Shown here: positions 37,301 through 46,343 of the stretch, piece after piece | Layout: the number at the start of each line of letters is the position of its first letter | How positions within the stretch are numbered: the first letter of the stretch is position 1 | NCBI RefSeq assembly: GCF_036711975.1 | Contig: NW_027248941.1 | Coordinates: 310,001 to 374,000 of the forward strand | Direction: 5' to 3' | Length of the DNA stretch: 64,000 bases | Source: Onthophagus taurus | Lineage: Eukaryota; Arthropoda; Insecta; Coleoptera; Scarabaeidae | Program-made: the position numbers and the translations under genes | Notes under the pieces: generated by a model | What the model saw: the letters and a program-made list of their open reading frames with translations, nothing else | What the model was told of the DNA's origin: nothing | The model's database searches: none

Positions 37301-38380
37301 GATGAAATAATTAGGAAAGATCTCCGTGATAATATTATTTTGGTAAATTCCGATTCGAATTCGAGCGTAACGGACGTTGTTAAGAAAGAACCTGTGATCG
37401 AGGAGCAATTACCGAAGAAAAGGGGGCGAAAAAAGGGTTCGAAGAACCATAAGAGTCTATTAGACGAAGCCGAAACAAGTTTTAGTAATAAAATGGCCGT
37501 TTCGAGAGGAAACGCAAAAGTTAAAACCACTCAAGAATTAGTAGCGAGTTTGCAAAATCGAAATAACGTGAGTTTAGTCACCGGTTTAAAATCGCCAACT
37601 TCCGGATCCGGAAGGTTTAAAGAGGATCTGAACGAAAAAGCTGCGAAATTAACCGAAAGAGTATCGATAATCGACCAAAAATTATACAACACAAACGCAA
37701 ACAATTTTCGTAGAAAAAAGAAATCGTTCGAAACGATCAAAGAAGAAATCGAAATAAAAAAGGAAAACGACGAAGAGGTTATAATCGTAGATGAAGACGA
37801 CGTGAAAGTAAAAATCAAATCAGAAGAAAACCAACAATCCGAATCGACCGATTTATTATTAACAAATTCAAACATCCCCCGAGCTTTATCAATAGAAGAA
37901 GCCTTAAACTCATTACCGCCTATAGATAAATCGTTTTTAGAATCAAAAAATTTAACTTCATCGCCTCATTGCACGTGCGTTTTCGACGAAGACACTTCCG
38001 CTTTTATCGAAGACGCTTCCTGTCCGTCGAAAATCGCCTTAAACGATAAATACGATTTGAATAACGTCTCGGATGAGAAGGTCGATCGGTTCTTGTCGTG
38101 TTCAGTGCCGAATTTGAACGGAAACGAAAGTCTGGGTCCCGGTTTGGGTCCGCCGGAAACGACGGACGATGGTTTTTATAAAAATGTGGTGCCTAATCGC
38201 GTTTTGGAACGGATGCCGAAAATACACAAATCGGACGACGATCTTAGTGACGATATAAAACGGTATCGGATTTCAGAAGATTGCGAGAAAGATTCGTTTC
38301 GCGAGTGGCACGAAGTTGTTGAGGCGAGGTCTTATGACGGGGAAGTGATTCGAATTCTCCCTTACGTCGTTATCGATTAG
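31395..38380 (+). CDS. MED26: Mediator complex subunit 26
   Basis: MED26 is a metazoan Mediator subunit that binds TFIID and elongation factors through an N-terminal TFIIS-N domain (family knowledge). Exons are 31395-31457, 31792-31866 and 36995-38380, all joined between codons, for 507 aa. Residues ~5-85 form the TFIIS-N/LW helical bundle (SQKLLRSLDDVYN, MPAVLEVISVLEKISISKEI, RLGKYVNEVRRNT, LAKRTRDLVKRWRNEF). The middle is low-complexity: Ser/Thr- and Asn-rich with Lys/Arg patches such as PKKRGRKKGSKNHK. The C-terminus REWHEV...IRILPYVVID matches the conserved MED26 end. The third exon starts at an AAAG acceptor; a GTAAGT inside it (37007-37012) could act as a cryptic donor but is read through here. 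The ATG lies in a GC-rich promoter region. Intron 2 (5.1 kb) is full of repeats. Confidence 0.9.
32535..32890 (+). pseudogene. Relic of a non-LTR retrotransposon reverse transcriptase
   Basis: Conceptual reading of the plus strand with several stops and frame changes gives stretches like INRWEISKSSPSVGKNFQV and DLRLLSGFLISNTSLKHHLF followed by HIGQAEDQTCH. This resembles the C-terminal region of Jockey/R1-type polyproteins, where a DLR--IGLLTGHC-LN-HL pattern precedes a Cys-His knuckle. No intact frame remains. A minus-strand frame over the same bases is taken as fortuitous. Confidence 0.5.
32930..33064. repeat. Inverted repeat with ~30 bp near-perfect arms
   Basis: TGACAGCTTTAAATGTCAAA and the following AAATTGACAG (about 32931-32961) return as the exact reverse complement at about 33034-33064, with a spacer of about 73 bp. 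Likely the ends of a small foldback element in MED26 intron 2. The flanks 31867-32530 and 33065-33380 are AT-rich, with decayed GCCTCAG-type units of the 90-bp array. Confidence 0.7.
33385..34790 (-). repeat. Modular ~420 bp repeat array in MED26 intron 2 (reverse)
   Basis: Same family as in the Merlin introns but reverse-complemented: AACCGGAAGTTAGCAA, ATGAGTCCAAACATGACGC, CTCGAGTAATATTGGAATTA. It ends on the right with a head module (CATATAATAGATAAATGGAC, then AACTTCATGGTG). A forward-oriented array follows at 35326. Confidence 0.85.
34791..35325. other. Spacer between two opposed repeat arrays
   Basis: Contains a further partial head module in forward orientation near 34861-34905 (CACCATGAAGTTATC), then about 350 bp of sequence not seen elsewhere in the window (about 34960-35310), including GCGTGAGCGAGCGAAGCGAA near 35265. 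No gene could be supported. Confidence 0.5.
35326..36300 (+). repeat. Modular ~420 bp repeat array in MED26 intron 2 (forward)
   Basis: Begins with the head module (ACCATGAAGTTGTCTATTAT) and runs through about two units with CTTCCGGTT boxes. It finishes with the same terminal module as Merlin intron 1: AACCGGAAGTGATTGTAT, then TATGTCGAGTTTGGACTC. The rest of intron 2, 36301-36994, is AT-rich; a half X-box-like CACCATGGTAACC near 36521 and an AGATGGCGCCAC word at 36868 are the only notable motifs. Confidence 0.8.
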
Positions 38381-38959
38381 CTGTTGATTGAGGTTAGGTT
38401 AATCTAGTCTGTTTTTTTTTTAATTTTATTTTTTTTTTAATTAACTCGTTTTCCGATGAAAAATGAGGAATTTCGGTCGGATTTGTTGTTATTGAATCGT
38501 TTCAATTATTAACTGTTTTTATTTAAGTTGGTACTATTTTTTATTTAATGAAGTTTTTCTTTTTTCTAAGTTGGTACTAAAATTTTTTTTTTAAATTAAT
38601 TATAAGTTGGTATTACTTCAAAGTGACGTTTAAAATGTTTACATTATAATTTATTGATTTTCAGCAAAATTTACGAAGATTTATAATTAATTGGGGAGAA
38701 ATTAAATTGTTTTTGTTGGAGAAATCACGTTTTGGATTCCGTTTTGTACAATAAGGTAAATCAAACGAATAAGGCACAACGGTTTTTAATTAACCTCAAA
38801 AATCGCATTTTTTTCCTAGTTATTTTAGATTCCCTTTGAAATTAAAGAAATTAATGGTCATTCTCAGAGTAATTAATGGAATTTGAAGTGATTAAAAGTT
38901 GTTGTGCCTAAATCAAAGCTAATATTTTTATTATTTATATACGGGTTGCTTCGACTATA
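38381..38959 (+). other. Probable MED26 3' UTR
   Basis: AT-rich, non-repetitive sequence after the MED26 stop with no canonical AATAAA. Unique sequence of similar character resumes at 42890-43700, after a 3.9-kb transposon-like insertion, with AATAAA at 43408-43413. I infer that the UTR was interrupted by the insertion; RNA data would be needed to prove it. Confidence 0.4.
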
Positions 38960-39464
38960 CAGGGTGACTCATCGGAATTAATTTTTAAACCAAAATCGAA
39001 TTTTAAATTCCTCTTCTTGATTTGTCTCATAATTTGGACCTTATTTGTTTGTGAAAAATCATCTTTTTGAGGTTAGGTACAATATCTTCCTTGTTATATG
39101 AAATCAAACTCAATGAGGTTATCTCAAAAACCCCGATTTGAACCCAAATAGATATAGATAACCGCCATTTTGGAGATAAAATTAAGATTTGAATGATATT
39201 TTGTTGTAAAAAATTAAAAATGATTTAATTTGAGCCCAAACTCGATGGGATTATCTCAAAAAATGCGATTTCGACTTATATAGATATAGATAACCGCCAT
39301 TTTGGAGATAAAATTGAGATAACCTGGTCGTGTTGGTACTCATTTTAAATGATTTTTAATTAAACTTTATAAAAATGTTTCAACCTAATCGAATCTAACC
39401 TAATTTGTTTGAAACTAAAAATTTTCTCGTTAATTTTGTCTTAGGTTATCTCAAAACTCGATCG

Positions 39465-40960
39465 AGGCAGTGTAGTTGTGGTAATATATTAAGCCGAGGT
39501 CGCTTGCGGCCGAGGCAGTACAGTTAATAGCATCAAAATATAATGTTGTACAACATATATAGCGCCTCGGTCGCAAACAACCTCGGTTTAAAATGTTACT
39601 ATAACATTTTTTGTTTAAATTGAGCCGAGGTCGCTTGCGGCCGAGGCATTAGGGCTGATGCAATCTACAAATAATGTTGTACAGTATATATAGTGTCTTG
39701 GATAACACACTACTATAACATCTTTTCTGACTTAGTTAAGCCGAGGTCGCTTGCGGCCGAGGCATTAGGATTGATGTCATCTACAAATAACATTGGTACA
39801 GAATATATAGCGCCTCGGCTAATAGACTACTATAACATCTTTTCTGTCTTAATTAGGCCGAGGTCGCTTGCGGCCGAGGCATTAGGGTTGATATCATCTA
39901 CAAATAATATTGTACAGAATACATAGCGCCTCGGCTAACACTCTACTATAACATCTTTTTTGTCTCAATTAAGCCGAGGTCGCTTGCGGCCGAGGCAGTG
40001 CAGTTGATAACATTTAGATATAATGTTGTACAATATATGTAGCGCCTCGGTCGCAAGCAACCTCGGCTTAATATGTTACTATAACTTTTTTTTTGTTTAA
40101 ATTTAGCCGAAGTCGCTTGCGGCCGAGGCATTAACGTTGATATCAGCCACAAATAATATTGTACAGAATACATAGCGCCTCAGCTAATACACTATTATAT
40201 CTTTTCTGTCTTAATTAAACCGAGGTTGCTTGCGGCCGAGGCAGTGTAGTTGATAGCATCTAGATATAATGTTGTACAACATATCTAGCGCCTCGGACGC
40301 AACAACCTTGGCTTAATATATTTCTATAACATTTTTTTTGACTTACTTGAGCCGAGACTTTGATGCATACATAGTATCTCAGATAACACATTACTACGCG
40401 GCTGAGGCAGTGCTGTTGATAACGTTTAGATATGTTGTACATCATATGTAGCACCTCGGTCGCAAGCAACTTCAGCTTAATATGTTATTATAATATTTTT
40501 TCTGTTTAAATTAGGCCGAGGCATTAGGGTTGATGCCATCTACGAATAATATCGTACAGAATACATAGCGCCTCGGTTAATACACTACTATAACATCTTT
40601 TCTGTTACAATTAAGCCGAGGCATTAGGGTTGCTACTACCCAAAAATAATGTTATACAGCATTTTTTGCCTCGTCTGCAAATAACTTCGGCTTAATTCAT
40701 TACTATAACATCATTTTTGTCTTAGTTGAGCTGAGGTCGCTTACGGCCGAGGCATTAGGGTTGATACCATCTAGAAATAATAGTGTATATAGTGCCACAC
40801 CCGTAAGCGATCTTGGCGTTACATGTGCTGCGTGATATTATTTCTAGGTATCAACCCTAATGCCTCGGCCACAAGCGATCTTGACTTCGTACATTACTAA
40901 AACATCTTTTCTGTGTTAATTGAACCGAGGTCGTTTACGGACGTTGATTTTTATGTTTTA
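39465..40960 (+). repeat. GC-island tandem array A inside the 3.9-kb element
   Basis: Units of about 100-250 bp built around a GCCGAGGTCGC, TT, GCGGCCGAGGC core. The spacer has TTGATACCATCTA, AATAATGTTGTACAG, a TAGCGCCTCGG box, and TACTATAACATCTTTTCTG. Core orientation alternates in part. The same unit, better conserved, forms the array at 47400-48620. Frames translated from it are periodic artefacts. Confidence 0.85.
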
Positions 40961-41039
40961 TAGAACATCTAAGTGGTATCAATTGCAATGCCTCTGCCGC
41001 AAACGATCTCAGCATCATACTTTTTCTGTCAGAGTTATA

Positions 41040-41451
41040 CAGAGTGTCTATTATGTATAGAATATAGTATATATCTCAGTAAATATTGACTTTATAAAAA
41101 AACTTTTTATACAAAAGCTGTTTAATATTTTATTTGCCATAATAAAACAGCATTCAATTGTTTTTAATTCAAAAAACAAATGAGTAACGAATAAATGGCA
41201 ATATACCCTTTCATTAGGCTCATTTGATAGAGATTTCTTTTCTCTTTACGATTACGTTACATTTTTATATCCTTACATTAGAAAATTTTTTAAAAAAATA
41301 TAAAAGTTGTATATTCGTGTTATTCATTGCTCGTTTATTTTCTGAAATAAAAAATAAAATATTGGACAACTTTTGTATAAAATGTTTTTTTTTATAAAGT
41401 TGATACTTACCAAGATATAACTATATTTCATATAATATAATGGCCATCCTG
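41040..41451. mobile_element. Nested 412-bp MITE with ~100 bp inverted ends
   Basis: Left end CAGAGTGTCTATTATG and right end (reverse complement) CAGGATGGCCATTATA are each preceded by TA. The ends stay similar for about 100 bp, sharing TTGACTTTATAAAAAAA-type and TTTTATACAAAAG words and AATATTTTATTT. It interrupts the tandem array of the host element, so it is the younger insertion. No coding capacity. Confidence 0.8.
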
Positions 41452-41464
41452 TATATTTTGCCCA

Positions 41465-42835
41465 ACATTGTGTTTATATTTTCTTAACTCTAATGCTTCG
41501 GCCGCAATAAGTAGATAGAATACTTCTTCTATCAAAGTTAAGTTAAAATCGCTTGAATTCCCAGCATTATATGTGGTCCAATATTATATTTATATTTTTT
41601 CAACTCTTATGCCTCGACTTAATGAATGAACATAATATTTCTTCTATCAAAATTAATTCAAAACCGTTTGAATTCCTATCGTTATAATATATGTTGTCCA
41701 ATATTGTGTTTATATTTTCTCAACTCTACTGCCTCGGCCGCAAGCGACCTCGGCTTATTAACTGGACATGATACTTTTTCTATCAGAGTTAAATCAAAAT
41801 CGTTTGAATTTCTAGCGTTATATGTTATCCAATATTATATTTATATTTTTTCAATTCGTGTGCCTCGGCCGCAAGCGACCTCGGCTTAATGAGTAGACAT
41901 GATACTTCTTCTATCAGAATTAAGCCATAATCGATTAAATTCCCAGCATTATAATATATGTTGTCCAATATTGTTTATATTTTCTCAACTCTACTGCCTC
42001 GGCCGCAAGCGACCTCGGCTTAATAACTGGACATGATACTCCTTCTATCATAGATAAATCAAAATCGCTTGAATTCTTAGCATTATAATATATGTTGTCC
42101 AATATTGTTTATATTTTCTCAACTTTACTGCCTCGGCCGCAAGCGACCTCGGCTTAATGAGTAAACATGATACTTCTTCAACCAGAGTTAAGTCTAAATC
42201 GCTTAAATTCCTAACGTTATAATATATATTGTCCAATATTTTTAAAATTTTCTCAACTTTACTGCCTCGGCCGCAAGCGACCTCGGCTTAATAACTGGAC
42301 ATGATATTTCTTCTATCAGAGTTAAATCAAAATCGCTTGACTTCCTAGCGTTATATGTTGTCCAATATTGTTTATATTTTTTCAACTCTTTTGCCTCGGC
42401 CGCAAGCGACCTCGGCTTAATAAGTAAACATCATACTTTTTCTGCCAAAGTTAAGTCAAATCGCTTAAATTCCCAGCGTTATAATATATGTTGTCCAATA
42501 TTGTTTATATTTTTTCAACTCTTCTGCCTCGGCCGCAAGCGACCTCGGCTTAATAGATAAACATCATACTTTTTCTGCCAAAGTTAAGTCAAATTGTTTA
42601 AATTCCCAGCGTTATAATATATGTTGTCCAATATTGTTTATATTTTCTCAACTCTGCTGCCTCGGCCGCAAGCGACCTCGGCTTAATAAGTAAACATCAT
42701 ACTTTTTGTGCCAAAGTTAAGTCAAATCGATTAAATTCCCAGCGTTATAATATATATTGTGTTGTCCAATATTGTTTATATTTTCTCAACTCTACTGCCT
42801 CGGTCGCAAGCGACCTCGGCTTAATAATATTTATA
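41465..42835 (+). repeat. GC-island tandem array B, ~120-130 bp units
   Basis: About 11 units with core GCCTCGGCCGCAAGCGACC followed by TCGGCTTAAT. The AT-rich spacer has ATGATACTTCTTCTATCA, GTTAAATCAAAATCGCTTGA, and ATGTTGTCCAATATTG. The core is nearly invariant while spacers vary. It is the reverse complement of the core in array A. Confidence 0.9.
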
Positions 42836-43400
42836 TCATACTTTTTCGTCTAAATAAAAGCTTCGAAATTAGTGTCACCCTGTATAGTACGAACTAAAAA
42901 AATAGGTGCTTAAAAGAATTAAAATGGCGTAAAAATCGCCTGATGATGTTTAAAATTGTCCGAAAATTTCGTTTTAACCAAAAAGTACCAAAAATCAAAA
43001 AAGAAAAATTTCATTACGATTAATTTTTACAACTAAAAAAAATATTACCACTTATTACCAATTACCTACCGACTACTATTATTATTTTTTATTATAACTC
43101 TTAATATTTATTGATCTGCTCTAACAAAAAAAAGAAAAAAAACAAACAAAACAATTTTATTTGTAAATCATATTCTTGAGAGCAGTTTTTTTTCTAATGT
43201 ACCTATTACTATTTGTTTTGTTATTGAAGTCAATGGCGAGTTCTTGTTATAAAAAAACTGGGTAAATCAAAATTTATAAAAACGATGTTCTTAGTCGCGT
43301 AATTAATTATTATTATTATTATTAAAATGAAAGCGAGCGAGTCCCCCCCTTCCCTTCGAGTGTTGTATATATTTGTATAAAAAAGAAATTTAAATTAAAA

Positions 43401-43725
43401 AAATAATAATAAACAGCCCCCTCTCACGGTTTTCGAGGGAAACCAAAAAACCAAAAAGTTTTCGAAACGAAATAAAACGATGAAGGAAAGTAAATTATGA
43501 TGATGTGAGATATTTGTAAAGAAAATCTTCTAGCTATTGCTATATAAATATATATATATTTAAATATATATTCGTAATGTCTCCCAAAAAACAAAAAAAA
43601 ATGATGAAAAGATACGGATATATTACATTGCCTTGTTCATATGTGAAAAATGAATATAAAGATATTTTCTAAAAAAAAATGTTATTTATTTATAATTAGC
43701 TATCACTAGAAATAACACTATTAAC
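43401..43725. repeat. Duplicated fragment of the SLC6 gene 3' end
   Basis: Bases 43401-43455 (AATAATAATAAACAGCC through the ACCAAAAAACCAAA run) recur 2879 bp further on at 46280-46334. Bases 43682-43723 (TATTTATTTATAATTAGC, then TATCACTAGAAATAACACTA) match 46338-46387, which is the last coding stretch and stop of the SLC6-like gene. Here the copy is out of context and carries a 10-bp difference that gives an earlier stop. The two copies bracket the 133-bp repeat array at 43800-46280. Confidence 0.8.
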
Positions 43726-43799
43726 CACCAAAAAAAACGACCAAAATAACTCGCAAACGAAAAACGTATTTTTTACGTACAATTAAACGGTGTAATAAA

Positions 43800-46280
43800 A
43801 ACTATAGCATTCCATTTAAAATAGCGAAGTTATGGTCTACTTCCGGTAGACCGGAAGTTTCGGCCATCTTGAAAATATTTGAGATCGAAAGTTCGTAACA
43901 ATCATCGTAAAACCCTTCAAAATTGCTTTCCTTTGATATCAAACACGATATATTTGGGTTAAAACATAAAAAAGTTAGGTTATAAACTGTCAAATGTCAA
44001 AATTAAATATATAACGAGAAAAAATTTTAAAAATGGACAGAAAATTAAAAATGCTTTAAAATGAACCCAAACTCGACTTACTTATCTCTAACCGTTATCG
44101 AGATATATTAATTTTTACCAAAAAAAATGGCGGTTATTTGACAGTTTCTAACCTAACTTTTTTATTTTTTAACCCAAATATATCGTGTTTGGTATCAAAC
44201 CAGAGCATTTTTGATTCTTATTAAAATCATATCAATATTTATCAAAATTTGTTATATTTAATTTTGACATTTGACAGTTTATAACCTAACTTTTTTATTT
44301 TTGAACCCAAATATATCATGTTTGGTATCAAATTAAAGCATTTTTGATTCTTATTATGATCAATTCAATATTTATTAAAAAATCATTACATTAAATTTTG
44401 ACTTTTGACAGTTGATAACCTATTTTAATTTTATTTCTGCTAACAATCATCGTAAAACCCGTCAAAATTGCTTTCCTTTAATACCAAACATGATATACTT
44501 GAGTTAAAAAATAAAAAAGTTAGGTTATAAACTGTCAAATGTCAAAATTAAATGTAGCGTTGTTGTTTATAAAGGTGTTCTTTTTTAACATAAATGGACA
44601 GAAAATTAAAAATGCTTTAAAATGAACCCAAACTCGACTTATTTATCTCTAACCGTTATCGAAATATCTTAATTTTTACAAAAAAAAATGGCGGTTATTT
44701 GACAGTCTCTAACCTAACTTTCTTATTTTTTAACGCAAATATATCGTGTTTGGTATCAAATGGTATCAAAAAAAAAGCATTTTTGATTCTTATTAAAGCC
44801 ATTTCAATATTTATCAAAAATCGTTATATTTAATTTTGACATTTGACAGTTTTTAACCTAACTTTCTTATTTTTTAACCAAAATATATCGTGTTTGGTAT
44901 CAAATCAAAGCATTTTTGATTCTCATTAAAATCATATCAACATTTATCAAAATTTGTTATATTTAATTTTGACATTTGACAGTTTCTAACCTAACTTTCT
45001 TATTTTTTAACCCAAATATATCGTGTTTGGTATCAAATGAAAGCATTTTTGATTCTTATTAAAACTATTTCAATATTTATCAAAAATCGTTATATTTAAT
45101 TTTGACATTTGACAGTTTCTAACCTAACTTTTTATTTTTTAACCCAAACATATCGTGTAATACAACTCTATGAATGTTAAAAATAAAATTAAAACTAGAA
45201 ACTTGCATCTCGACGCGCGGCATAACCTCCAAGTTTCTAGTTTTAATTTTATTTCTACTAAGAATCATCGTAAAACCCGTCAAAATTGCTTTCTTTTGAT
45301 ACTAAACATGATATATTTGGGTTGAAAAATAAAAAAGTTAGGTTGTAAACTGTCAAATGTCAAAATTAAATATACAACGAAAAAAAAAATTGGTTATAAA
45401 GATGTTCTTTTTTGACATAAATGGACAGAAAATTAGAAATGCTTTAAAATGAACCCAAACTCGACTTATTTATCTCCAACCGTTCTCGAGATATCTTAAT
45501 TTTTACCAAACAAAATGGCGGTTATTTGACATTTGACAGTTTTTAACCTAACTTTCTTATTTTTTAACCAAAATATATCGTGTTTGGTATCAAATCAAAG
45601 CATTTTTGATTCTTATATAGATCATTTCAATATTTATCAAAAAATCGTTATATTAATTTTTGACATTTGACAGTTTTTAACTTAACTTTTTTATTTTTGA
45701 ACCCAAATATATCGTGTTTGGTATCAAATGAAAGCATTTTTGATTCTTATTAAAACCATTTCAATATTTATCAAAAATCGTTACATTTAATTTTGACATT
45801 TGACAGTTTCTAACCTAACTTTCTTATTTTTTAACCAAAATATATCGTGTTTGGTATCAAATTAAAGCATTTTTGATTCTTATTAAAACCATTTCAATAT
45901 TTATCAAAAATCGTTATATTTAATTTTAACATTTGACAGTTTTTAACCTAACTTTCTTATTTTTTAACCAAAATATATCGTGTTTGGTATCAAATGAAAG
46001 CATTTTTGATTCTTATTAAAACCATTTCAATATTTATTAAAAATCGTTATATTTAATTTTGACATTTGACAGTTTTTAACCTAACTTTCTTATTTTTTAA
46101 CCAAAATATATCGTGTTTGATATCAAATTAAAGCATTTTTGATTCTTATTAAAACCATTTCAATATTTATCAAAAATCGTTATATTTAATTTTGACATTT
46201 GACAGTTTTTAACCTAATTTTCTTATTTTTTAACCAAAATATATCGTGTTTGGTATCAAATGAAAGCATTTTTGATTGAA
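43800..46280 (+). repeat. 133-bp repeat array with inverted head modules
   Basis: The tandem unit contains TTGACATTTGACAGTTT, AACCTAACTTTCTTATTTTT, ATATATCGTGTTTGGTATCA and GCATTTTTGATTCTTATT. Landmarks at 45935, 46068 and 46201 give 133 bp. Runs of units are introduced by an inverted unit (ACCAAACACGATATATTTGG, AAGTTAGGTTATAAACTG) plus a linker with AAAATGAACCCAAACTCGAC and TCGAGATATCTTAATTTTTA. Such heads begin near 43900, 44440 and 45258. At the left edge ACTTCCGG, TAGA, CCGGAAGT forms a palindrome near 43839-43858. Confidence 0.85.
45181..45254. mobile_element. Small foldback element with 25-bp perfect arms
   Basis: AAATAAAATTAAAACTAGAA plus ACTTG (45181-45205) is exactly inverted at 45230-45254, around a GC-rich centre with CGACGCGCGG. 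It interrupts a unit of the 133-bp array. A related half (AAATAAAACTAAAACTAGAA, then GTTATGTCGTGCGTC) occurs at 63699-63742, so this is a dispersed family. Confidence 0.75.
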
Positions 46281-46343
46281 AATAATAATAAACAGCCCCC
46301 TCTCACGGTTTTCGAGGGAAACCAAAAAACCAAATTTATTTAT

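Larger units (their letters stand above)
38960..42882. mobile_element. 3.9-kb TIR element made largely of tandem arrays
   Basis: The left end CAGGGTGAC (38960-38968) and right end GTCACCCTG (42874-42882) are exact inverted copies, each next to TATA, which fits a TA or TATA target duplication. Inside there is no transposase. The order is: repeated CCCAAAC-type modules at 38985-39465, a GCCGAGG tandem array (39465-40960), a nested MITE (41040-41451), and a second GCCTCGG array (41465-42835). A non-autonomous element that gained and amplified tandem repeats is the simplest reading. Confidence 0.7.

Noticed and set aside
39693-42236. Several frames of 60-87 codons with repeated RSLAAEALGL or AASDLGL-like peptides
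   Set aside because: They translate the GC-island repeat core in both strands; periodicity follows from the DNA repeat.
43802-43993. 63-codon minus-strand frame beside the MED26 3' flank
   Set aside because: It is made of the inverted head unit of the 133-bp family, present in many copies with broken frames.
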